From: Proteobacteria bacterium ST_bin11 | GTDB lineage: Bacteria > Pseudomonadota > Gammaproteobacteria > Methylococcales > Methylomonadaceae | Reading direction: 5' to 3' | Assembly: GCA_002083615.1 (NCBI GenBank) | Contig: MSXO01000067.1 | Span: 1 to 64,000, forward strand | Length of the DNA: 64,000 nucleotides | Part shown: positions 28,860 through 36,256 of the stretch, piece after piece | How the letters are laid out: each line of letters starts with the position of its first letter | Numbering within the stretch: position 1 is the first letter of the stretch | Made by a program: the position numbers and the translations under genes | Notes under the pieces: generated by a model | What the model saw: only the letters and a program-made list of their open reading frames with translations | Database searches by the model: none | What the model was told of the DNA's origin: nothing

Positions 28860-28889
28860 GGATGCCCACTCTTTTTGACTTGGGCATCC
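28860..28889. terminator. Hairpin after hsdR
   Basis: Arms GGATGCCCA (28860-28868) and TGGGCATCC (28881-28889) form a perfect 9-base stem about 27 bases after the hsdR stop. No T-run follows, so it may stabilise the mRNA end or aid factor-dependent termination. Confidence 0.35.
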
Positions 28890-28999
28890 GAGCCGCCCTG
28901 AACCGTATTAAAGAGCTTATGCAGCATCGAGCTTGCCCGATTGGTTTGACCGGCTGTGGCATCGAGCTCCTAAAAATCCATGACCGTAACCATCCCCCA

Positions 29000-29016
29000 T
29001 GCACCACGCATGTGCA
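29000..29016. promoter_or_regulatory. NtrC-type binding site
   Basis: TGCACCACGCATGTGCA fits the NtrC consensus TGCACC-N5-GGTGCA at 11 of 12 fixed positions. It lies about 185 bases upstream of the predicted sigma-54 start, a workable enhancer distance. A further TGCACC half-site is at 29068-29073. Confidence 0.6.
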
Positions 29017-29167
29017 AAAAAAGCACCTCCGAATCAATAGAGTGCATCATTTTTAAGCTCCGGGAAATGCACCAGCTAATTCCCCAAAAAATAGCTGTAA
29101 GAAAAATATCCTTAAAATACTGTTTTTAAATGATTTTTATAAATACTAGTCACTAGCATTATAAAAT

Positions 29168-29182
29168 TGGCACCAGTATTGC
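29168..29182 (+). promoter_or_regulatory. Sigma-54 promoter of the nitrate operon
   Basis: TGGCAC (29168-29173), five bases, then TTGC (29179-29182) is an exact match to the -24/-12 core. Transcription would start near 29194, immediately before the first leader hairpin. With the NtrC-like site upstream, this implies activation under nitrogen limitation. Confidence 0.8.
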
Positions 29183-29195
29183 TTAGCAACATGCA

Positions 29196-29243
29196 GTACT
29201 CCAGTGCAGGAGTGGTACACAAAAAACCCGCTCATCGTTGAGC
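29196..29243 (+). promoter_or_regulatory. Leader RNA with two A1/G4 hexaloop hairpins (ANTAR/NasR-type target)
   Basis: Hairpin 1: ACTCC / GGAGT (29198-29202, 29209-29213) with hexaloop AGTGCA. Hairpin 2: GCTC / GAGC (29230-29233, 29240-29243) with hexaloop ATCGTT. Both loops have A at position 1 and G at position 4, the signature recognised by ANTAR-domain antiterminators such as NasR of Klebsiella. An intrinsic terminator follows at once. The ANTAR protein itself is not in this window. Confidence 0.75.
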
Positions 29244-29253
29244 ACTAAAGACA

Positions 29254-29306
29254 AAGGCGTCTATTGGCTGATTTGCTTGCAAATCGGACATAGACGCTTT
29301 TTTTTT
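29254..29306 (+). terminator. Leader attenuator of the nitrate operon
   Basis: Perfect arms GCGTCTAT (29257-29264) and ATAGACGC (29290-29297) with an inner stem GATTTG / CAAATC, followed by nine T residues. It lies between the start site and nrtA, so full transcription needs antitermination. The two upstream hairpins and the nitrate-related genes point to nitrate control. Confidence 0.85.
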
Positions 29307-29337
29307 GGCCGATTTTTCTCAATTGACAGGAAACGAC

Positions 29338-30732
29338 ATGAAACAGAACAGCATTTTCACCCCGAAGACACTCGCCGCCGCGCTGAGCTCAGTCGTCGCA
29401 CTGGCGCTATTGGGTTTTTCAGAACACAGCGTCGCCGGCGGCAAACTGGAAAAAGAAGATTTGAAGTTTGGCTTTATCAAGCTGACCGACATGGCGCCGC
29501 TGGCGGTGGCCGCTGAAAAAGGCTTTTTCGAGGAAGAAGGCCTGTTCGTGCAATTGGAAGCACAAGCTAACTGGAAAGTTGTGATGGACCGGGTGATCAA
29601 CGGCGAATTAGATGGCTCGCACATGTTAGCTTCCGCGCCTTTGGGCTACAGTGCCGGCTACGGTACCAAAGCGGACATCGTGGTGCCCTTTAGTATGGGT
29701 TTCAACGGCAACGCGATTACCGTGTCCAATGATATCTGGAAACAAATGAAAGCCAACGTTGCAATGGAAGGCGGCAAACCCGTGCATCCGATTAAAGCGG
29801 ACGCGTTGAAACCGGTAGTCGATAAGTTTAAAGCCGAAGGCAAGCCGTTCAACATGGCCATGACGTTTCCACCCGGCAGCCACAACGTCAAACTGCGTTA
29901 CTGGCTGGCTGCCGGCGGCATCAATCCAGGATTCTATGCTCCACCGCAAGACACGTCTGGCCAAATCAATGCCGAAGCCTTATTGGCGGTAACACCACCG
30001 CCACAAATGCCGGCGACATTGGAGTCCGGCACGATTTACGGCTACTGCGTCGGCGAGCCTTGGAACCAACAAGCCGTGTTTAAAGGCATCGGCGTACCGG
30101 TCATCACAGACGAAGAACTCTGGAAAGACACCCCGGAAAAAGTGTTTGGCGTGACGCAAGCTTGGGCCGACAAATATCCCAACACTCACTTGGCCGTAAC
30201 CAAAGCTTTGATACGCGCTGCCATTTGGTTGGATGCTGAAAGCAACAAAAACCGGAAAGAAGCTATCGAAATGCTTTCGCAAAAACAATATGTGGGTGCG
30301 GATGTCGAGGTGTTGGCGGCCAGCATGAACGGCACTTTCGAATACGAGAAAGGCGACAAACGTTCCCTGCCTGACTTCAACACCTTCTTCCGTCACGGTG
30401 CCAGCTATCCGTCATACGGCAGTGCGGTCTGGTATTTAACCCAATTGCGCCGCTGGGGCATGATCAACGAATACAAACCGGATAGCTGGTACCTGGAAAC
30501 AGCGAAAAAAGTCTATCGCCCTGACATTTACTTAGCAGCAGCCAAAGAGCTGATCGCCGAAGGTAAAGCGAAAGCGGAAGACTTTCCTGCTGACACCAGC
30601 ATCAAACCATCACAAAACTTTTTCATCGACAAAATCCCGTTCGATGCCAACAAACCTAACGATTACCTGGCCAAATTCCCGATTGGCCTGAAAGGCAAAC
30701 AAACCGTCTCCGGCGGCAAGATTGTCGACTAA
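29338..30732 (+). CDS. nrtA: Nitrate ABC transporter substrate-binding protein
   Basis: A 464-residue periplasmic protein of the NrtA/CmpA family. A signal peptide covers about the first 33 residues (ALSSVVALALLGFSEHSVAG). The mature part starts LKFGFIKLTDMAPLAVAAEK and continues with GSHMLASAPLGYSAGYGTK, typical of nitrate/bicarbonate binders. The start at ATG 29338 follows GACAGGAAAC, just after the attenuator. It heads the nitrate uptake and reduction operon. Nitrate rather than bicarbonate is inferred from nasA downstream. Confidence 0.93.
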   Translation: MKQNSIFTPKTLAAALSSVVALALLGFSEHSVAGGKLEKEDLKFGFIKLTDMAPLAVAAEKGFFEEEGLFVQLEAQANWKVVMDRVINGELDGSHMLASAPLGYSAGYGTKADIVVPFSMGFNGNAITVSNDIWKQMKANVAMEGGKPVHPIKADALKPVVDKFKAEGKPFNMAMTFPPGSHNVKLRYWLAAGGINPGFYAPPQDTSGQINAEALLAVTPPPQMPATLESGTIYGYCVGEPWNQQAVFKGIGVPVITDEELWKDTPEKVFGVTQAWADKYPNTHLAVTKALIRAAIWLDAESNKNRKEAIEMLSQKQYVGADVEVLAASMNGTFEYEKGDKRSLPDFNTFFRHGASYPSYGSAVWYLTQLRRWGMINEYKPDSWYLETAKKVYRPDIYLAAAKELIAEGKAKAEDFPADTSIKPSQNFFIDKIPFDANKPNDYLAKFPIGLKGKQTVSGGKIVD

Positions 30733-30823
30733 CAAACTCTGGTGGGTGCTCTACACAAGGATCGTATTTTGATGCAGGGACGCATCATTTTTACCGACTC
30801 CATTAAGACAAACGAGTAAAGAC

Positions 30824-31837
30824 ATGACGAAAACATTGATCAAATTTTTCAACATCACCGGCCTGACCTGGTTTGTACCCTTGGTGAAAATCGCCGCCGG
30901 CGAAAACCCTGCCCAACAACTGCGCCAACTATGGCTGGTCATGGGCGTACCCATCATCGCTTTTATTTTATTTTTGGGCTTTTGGAGTGTAACCGCCGCG
31001 CGTATCAATACCAGCTTGGGCGCCATTCCTGGTCCGGTAGCCGTTTGGTCTGAAGTCAGCGGCCTGGTAAGCGAACACTATACTGAAAAAACCAAGATGG
31101 CCGAGTTTTATCAACGCCAGGAACTGCGTAACAAAGAAAAACTGGCCGAAGACCCCAAAGCCGAAATCAAACCCCGCCCCTACACCGGCAAGCCGACGTA
31201 TCTCGACCAAATTTTTACCAGCCTGCGTACCGTTTTTGCTGGCTTTATCATCGCTACCCTGATCGCCGTACCCTTGGGCATCATCTGCGGTATGAGCCCG
31301 GTGCTGAATACGGCATTCAACCCGCTGATCCAAATCTTCAAACCGGTATCGCCGCTGGCTTGGCTGCCCATCGTCACCTTGGTGGTGAGCGCCATGTACG
31401 TCACCGATGACGATTCCTGGTTTGCCAAGTCTTTCGTTACCTCGGCGATTACTGTGACGCTGTGTTCCTTATGGCCAACGCTGATCAACACCGCCGTCGG
31501 CGTGTCGTCCATCGACCGCGACCTGGTTAACGTCGGTAAAGTGTTAAGACTGGACTGGGCCACCCAAATCAAACGCATCATTCTGCCCTCAGCCCTGCCC
31601 TATATCTTTACCGGCATGCGCCTGTCCTTGGGCGTGGGTTGGATGGTATTGATCGCCGCCGAGATGTTGGCGCAAAACCCCGGTCTGGGCAAATTCGTTT
31701 GGGACGAATTTCAGAACGGCAGTTCCAACTCTTTGAGCAGAATCATGGTGGCGGTATTCACCATCGGCATCATCGGTTTCATCCTAGATCGCGTGATGAA
31801 TTCTTTGCAAACCCTTTTCTCGTTCCAAAAAATCTAA
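30824..31837 (+). CDS. nrtB: Nitrate ABC transporter permease
   Basis: A 337-residue inner-membrane permease. One helix near 45-65 is followed by a soluble insert (about 85-125) and a BPD-type permease core with about five helices (FTSLRTVFAGFIIATLIAVP, then further segments to the C-terminus). The coupling-helix region reads SSIDRDLVNVGKVLRLDW, the EAA-like loop that docks on the ATPase. It is 91 bases after nrtA and 10 before the ATPase gene, in one operon. Confidence 0.93.
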   Translation: MTKTLIKFFNITGLTWFVPLVKIAAGENPAQQLRQLWLVMGVPIIAFILFLGFWSVTAARINTSLGAIPGPVAVWSEVSGLVSEHYTEKTKMAEFYQRQELRNKEKLAEDPKAEIKPRPYTGKPTYLDQIFTSLRTVFAGFIIATLIAVPLGIICGMSPVLNTAFNPLIQIFKPVSPLAWLPIVTLVVSAMYVTDDDSWFAKSFVTSAITVTLCSLWPTLINTAVGVSSIDRDLVNVGKVLRLDWATQIKRIILPSALPYIFTGMRLSLGVGWMVLIAAEMLAQNPGLGKFVWDEFQNGSSNSLSRIMVAVFTIGIIGFILDRVMNSLQTLFSFQKI

Positions 31838-31847
31838 GGATGCCGTC

Positions 31848-33608
31848 ATGAGCGCAGCCCCAGCAAAAATCATCGAACTATCCATGCACAAACAATCAGT
31901 CACTGCTTCCGTACCTGCCAACGATGCGTATAAGCCGCTCGTGGAATTAAAAAATGTCTGTAAATCTTACGGCGAAGGCAAACATAAAACCTCGATCCTG
32001 AAAGATATTAATCTGGACATTCGCGAGGGCGAATTCATCGCCATCGTCGGCTTTTCCGGCAGCGGCAAAACCACCTTGATCTCGATGATTGCCGGTTTGA
32101 TTCAGGCCGATAGCGGCGAACTTTTGAAACAGGGCCAAGCCATCACCGAACCGGGACCGGATCGGGGTGTGGTGTTTCAAAACTATTCCTTAATGCCCTG
32201 GCTAACGGTTTTCGAAAACGTGGCGCTAGCGGTAGACGCCATCTTCAAAGACTGGACACCGGAACAACGCCGCGCGCATACCGAAAAATACGTCAAGATG
32301 GTCAATCTGGGCCGGGCGATGGATAAAAAGCCTGGCGAGCTGTCAGGCGGCATGCGCCAGCGCGTCAACGTGGCTCGCGCGCTGGCCGCTAACCCGGATA
32401 TTTTGCTGCTGGACGAACCGCTCAGCGCGCTGGACGCGTTGACGCGGGGCAATTTGCAAGACGAAATCCTGCAAATCTGGGAGCAGGATAAGAAAACCGT
32501 GATTTTGATTACCAACGACGTCGACGAAGCCATTTATATGGCCGACCGGGTGATTCCACTAAATCCCGGCCCGGACGCCAGCTTCGGCCCTGCTTTCACC
32601 ATCAATCTGGAGCGGCCGCGCGATCGCACGGCACTGAACCATAACGAAGAATTTAAACGCCTGCGCGCCGAAATCACGCGCTACCTGATGAACATCGGGA
32701 TGGAAAAGGCGCAAGCTGACACCGGCGACAAGTTGAAATTGCCTGAGGTGCGTCCCAATACCAGTAACGACTGGAAATTGGATACTTCAGCCCTAAAACC
32801 CAGCGCGCGCGATCTCGGCAAGGCCCGTTACTTGGAGTTTGCCAAGCTATCCAAAATCTACCCCACGCCAGACGGCAACAGCACAGTCAAAGTTGTAGAT
32901 GGCTTTGACATGAAAATGAAGAAAGGCGAATTCATTTCCATCATCGGCCACTCCGGCTGCGGTAAATCCACGGTGCTATCGATGACCGCCGGCCTGAACG
33001 AAATTTCCGAGGGTGGCATTGTTTTGGACAACCGGGAAATCGACGGTGCCGGCCCGGATCGCGGCGTGGTGTTTCAGGCCCCTAGCTTGTTCCCTTGGCT
33101 GACCGCCTACCAGAACGTGATGTTAGGCGTGGACAAAGTCTATCCGCATGCCAGTCAAGACGAGCGCGACGACATCGTCGAATATTATTTAACCCGGGTC
33201 GGTCTGGCTGACGCTATGCATAAAAAAGCCGCGGACATGTCCAATGGCATGCGCCAACGTGTCGGAATTGCCCGCGCCTTTGCCTTATCGCCCAAATTGC
33301 TGCTGCTTGATGAACCCTTCGGGATGTTGGATTCCTTGACCCGCTGGGAATTGCAGGAGGTGTTGATGGAAGTCTGGGAGCGTACGCATGTAACCGCTAT
33401 CGTAGTGACCCACGATGTCGACGAAGCCATTTTACTCGCGGATAGAGTCGTGATGATGACCAACGGTCCGCACGCCAAAATCGGCAAAATTCAGGAAATC
33501 GACCTGCCCCGGCCCCGAACCCGTAAAGCCCTACTGGAACATCCTGATTACTACAAATATCGGGAGAGCCTGTTGACCTTCCTGTCCGAATGCGACCACA
33601 CCCATTAA
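31848..33608 (+). CDS. nrtC: Fused double-ATPase of the nitrate ABC transporter (NrtC/NrtD-like)
   Basis: A 586-residue protein with two complete nucleotide-binding domains in one chain. Domain 1: Walker A GFSGSGKTT (68-76), signature LSGGM (165-169), Walker B ILLLDE, and switch ITND with N223 where histidine is usual. Domain 2: GHSGCGKST (367-375), signature MSNGM (464-468), LLLLDE, and switch VTHD with H522. Cyanobacterial systems use separate NrtC and NrtD, so the fusion supplies both. The asymmetric motifs suggest one degenerate and one consensus ATP site. It follows nrtB after 10 bases. Confidence 0.92.
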   Translation: MSAAPAKIIELSMHKQSVTASVPANDAYKPLVELKNVCKSYGEGKHKTSILKDINLDIREGEFIAIVGFSGSGKTTLISMIAGLIQADSGELLKQGQAITEPGPDRGVVFQNYSLMPWLTVFENVALAVDAIFKDWTPEQRRAHTEKYVKMVNLGRAMDKKPGELSGGMRQRVNVARALAANPDILLLDEPLSALDALTRGNLQDEILQIWEQDKKTVILITNDVDEAIYMADRVIPLNPGPDASFGPAFTINLERPRDRTALNHNEEFKRLRAEITRYLMNIGMEKAQADTGDKLKLPEVRPNTSNDWKLDTSALKPSARDLGKARYLEFAKLSKIYPTPDGNSTVKVVDGFDMKMKKGEFISIIGHSGCGKSTVLSMTAGLNEISEGGIVLDNREIDGAGPDRGVVFQAPSLFPWLTAYQNVMLGVDKVYPHASQDERDDIVEYYLTRVGLADAMHKKAADMSNGMRQRVGIARAFALSPKLLLLDEPFGMLDSLTRWELQEVLMEVWERTHVTAIVVTHDVDEAILLADRVVMMTNGPHAKIGKIQEIDLPRPRTRKALLEHPDYYKYRESLLTFLSECDHTH

Positions 33609-33640
33609 TTTAAAACCGCTTTTTAACCCTAGGGGGGCTT

Positions 33641-34924
33641 ATGCTGCAACACTTCAAACGTCCAACCGGCACATTACCGGCGACACTCTTATCGCTCACC
33701 TTCGTCAGCATGCCTGCTCTGGCCGACATGACCAAAGAGGTGGAAGACGCGTTGAACTTCTATCACTATGGCAGCAACGGTGCGGTAAAACTGGACTTAA
33801 ACTATCGTTGGGAGAATGTCGACAAAGACGCCTCGGCGCGCAAGCCCAACGGTCGGCCACTGGAAACCGCCAACGCCAATACCGTGCGTATGCGTCTGGG
33901 TTTCTTGACCCCGGTTTTCCACGATTTTCAAGGTTACGCGGAATATGAAGGACTGTATGCGGCCCAAGCCGAGTACGACCGCGGTGGCACTACCACCAAC
34001 CGCGACCGCAACTACCCGGTGATTGCCGATCCGTCGCGGAACGAGCTCAATCAGTTCTGGGTGACCTACAAAGGTATTGCCGACACCATCATCAAAGTCG
34101 GTCGGCAACGCATCAAGTTGGACGACGACCGCTTTATCGGCAACGTGGGCTGGCGGCAGATGGAAATGACCTATGATTCGATTCTGATCACCCACAACAA
34201 TCAGACCCTATTCGGCTTGACCGCAAATGTCGGCTATCTCGATCACATCCAAAACATATTCGGTGAAACCGAGACCATAAACGCGCCGATCTTAAACCTG
34301 AACTACAAAATCAATGACTGGGGCAACCTGATCGGTTACGGTTACTGGCTGGATTACCGCGAGCGCGCCAACTACGCTAAATCCTCGCAAACTTACGGTC
34401 TGCGCTTCGACGGCAAATCCCCGCAGTTTTTCGATACCGTCAATGCCATCTACACCGCTGAATGGAGCAATCAATCCGACTACGGCGACAACCCCAATCA
34501 TTATCAGGCCGACCGGATTAACTTGATGGCCGGGGCAACAGCCTTCAATCTGACCCTATCGGCCGCGGTGGAGCAGTTAAATGGTTATGGCCCCGGCAAG
34601 GCCTTCCAAACGCCCCTGGGCACCAACCACGCCTTCCAAGGTTGGGCCGATCTGTTTCTGACCACGCCCGCCAATGGTATTCGCGACGTGTTCGCCACCG
34701 CCAGCTATAAAGCGATGAACGACAGTTTGATCGTTACCGCCATGTATCACGACTTTAAAGACGATACCGGCAAAATCGAATACGGCAAGGAATGGGATGC
34801 CCAAGCCCTGAAAAAATTTGGTAAGCACTACTCGCTGTTGGCCAAGTACGCCCACTTTAACAGCGATAGCCCGGCGTTTCCCGATACCCAAGTGGTTTGG
34901 CTGCAAGGCAACGTCAGCTTCTAG
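33641..34924 (+). CDS. Outer-membrane porin of the alginate-export type
   Basis: A 427-residue protein with a signal peptide (cut near FVSMPALA-D) and a body of alternating short amphipathic strands ending in a terminal aromatic residue (GNVSF), the outer-membrane beta-barrel signature. Features such as VKLDLNYRWENVD, VRMRLGFLTP and QFWVTYKGIADTIIKVGRQ resemble the alginate-export porin family. It sits between the nitrate transporter and nitrate reductase genes, so a role in letting nitrate through the outer membrane is a reasonable inference, unproven. Confidence 0.82.
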   Translation: MLQHFKRPTGTLPATLLSLTFVSMPALADMTKEVEDALNFYHYGSNGAVKLDLNYRWENVDKDASARKPNGRPLETANANTVRMRLGFLTPVFHDFQGYAEYEGLYAAQAEYDRGGTTTNRDRNYPVIADPSRNELNQFWVTYKGIADTIIKVGRQRIKLDDDRFIGNVGWRQMEMTYDSILITHNNQTLFGLTANVGYLDHIQNIFGETETINAPILNLNYKINDWGNLIGYGYWLDYRERANYAKSSQTYGLRFDGKSPQFFDTVNAIYTAEWSNQSDYGDNPNHYQADRINLMAGATAFNLTLSAAVEQLNGYGPGKAFQTPLGTNHAFQGWADLFLTTPANGIRDVFATASYKAMNDSLIVTAMYHDFKDDTGKIEYGKEWDAQALKKFGKHYSLLAKYAHFNSDSPAFPDTQVVWLQGNVSF

Positions 34925-35020
34925 GCATCACTCAGTAGGGACGTAAACTGTTTTGAGCATTATCTCTGGCAGTTTACGTGTCGTTCTCCAGCGCTCTTCG
35001 TACAAGCCAAAACCCAGCTC

Positions 35021-36244
35021 ATGACACGCAAATTGGTAGTGATAGGCAACGGCATGGCCGGCATGCGCACCGTTGAGGAATTGATTCGAGCCGCGCCGGA
35101 ACGTTACGACATCACTGTGTTCGGCGCCGAACCGCACGGCAATTACAATCGCATCATGCTGACGCCGGTATTGTTCGGCGCCAAAAGCATAGCCGACATC
35201 ATGATTCACGATTTTGATTGGTATAAACAACACCAGATCACTTTGCATTGCGGGCCCGACAAAGCCGTCGTTGATGTTGATCGGGTGCAACGTTGCGTGA
35301 TTGCCGAAGACGGCACCGTCGCCTACTACGATAAGCTGTTGATCGCTACCGGTTCCCTGCCCTTGATGCTGGACATTCCGGGGCGTGAGGTCGAAGGCGT
35401 ATTGGGTTTTAGAGACATCGCCGATGTAGAAACGATGATTGCCAAGGCAGCGAGCAAGCGCCATGCGGTGATTCTAGGCGGCGGCTTGCTGGGTTTAGAA
35501 GCCGCCAACGGCTTGTTGCAACGCGGCATGCACGTCAGCGTGATTAACCGTGCGGGCCACCTGTTAAATCGGCAACTGGACCGCAAAGCGGCGGGGTTTT
35601 TAGAGCGGGAACTGGCGGCCAAGGGCATTCAGTTTCAACTGGGCACTACCATCGTACGCGTCAATAGCGAAGATCAGCACATCAGTTCGGTAGAGCTGAG
35701 TAACGGCACTGTTTTAGCCGCTGACCTGCTGATCATGTCGACCGGCATCAAACCCAATATTAGCCTTGCCGAACGCATCGGCCTGGCATGTCAGCACGGC
35801 ATTGAGGTCGACGAATGCATGCGCACCAGTGACCCGGCGATTTTTTCAGTCGGCGAGTGCGTGCAACACCGAGGCGAATTATTCGGTCTGGTCGCGCCCG
35901 TTTACGAACAGGCCAAAGTCTGCGCACAACAGCTTTCGGGCCAGGCCGACAGCCAATTTAAAACCTTGTCCTCAGCGACCATGTTGAAAGTGACCGGTAT
36001 CGATTTATTTTCGGTCGGCGATTTTGAGGGTAATGCGGACAGTCAGGTCCTGCAGTTGATCGATCACCAAATGGGGATCTATAAAAAAATTGTGATACGC
36101 GGCGACTGCGTTGTCGGCGTGATTTTGTACGGAGACACCAGCGACAATGCCTGGTATTTGAACTTAGTGAAAAATAAAACCTCAATTGGCTCTATTCGCG
36201 ATCGATTAATGTTCGGCCCCACCGCATTGGCGCATGCAGCTTAG
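35021..36244 (+). CDS. FAD/NAD(P)-dependent reductase subunit of assimilatory nitrate reductase (NasB-like)
   Basis: A 407-residue flavoprotein with two Rossmann sites: FAD-binding VIGNGMAGMRTVEEL at the N-terminus and NAD(P)-binding ILGGGLLGLEAANGL near 150, plus ATGSLP and a late VGECVQHRG flavin motif. It resembles the N-terminal half of NirB and the NasB electron-transfer subunit. It lacks the NirB iron-sulfur/siroheme part, so it is not a nitrite reductase itself. Lying 12 bases before nasA, it probably delivers electrons from NAD(P)H to NasA. No nirBD is in this window. Confidence 0.85.
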   Translation: MTRKLVVIGNGMAGMRTVEELIRAAPERYDITVFGAEPHGNYNRIMLTPVLFGAKSIADIMIHDFDWYKQHQITLHCGPDKAVVDVDRVQRCVIAEDGTVAYYDKLLIATGSLPLMLDIPGREVEGVLGFRDIADVETMIAKAASKRHAVILGGGLLGLEAANGLLQRGMHVSVINRAGHLLNRQLDRKAAGFLERELAAKGIQFQLGTTIVRVNSEDQHISSVELSNGTVLAADLLIMSTGIKPNISLAERIGLACQHGIEVDECMRTSDPAIFSVGECVQHRGELFGLVAPVYEQAKVCAQQLSGQADSQFKTLSSATMLKVTGIDLFSVGDFEGNADSQVLQLIDHQMGIYKKIVIRGDCVVGVILYGDTSDNAWYLNLVKNKTSIGSIRDRLMFGPTALAHAA

Positions 36245-36256
36245 ACAGATTCACAC

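Noticed and set aside
29238..29516. Plus-strand reading frame across the nitrate leader and nrtA start
   Set aside because: It runs through the attenuator stem and into nrtA in another frame, so it is a shadow.
35021..36244. Nitrite reductase NirB
   Set aside because: Only the FAD/NAD(P) part is present. The siroheme and iron-sulfur regions of NirB are missing.
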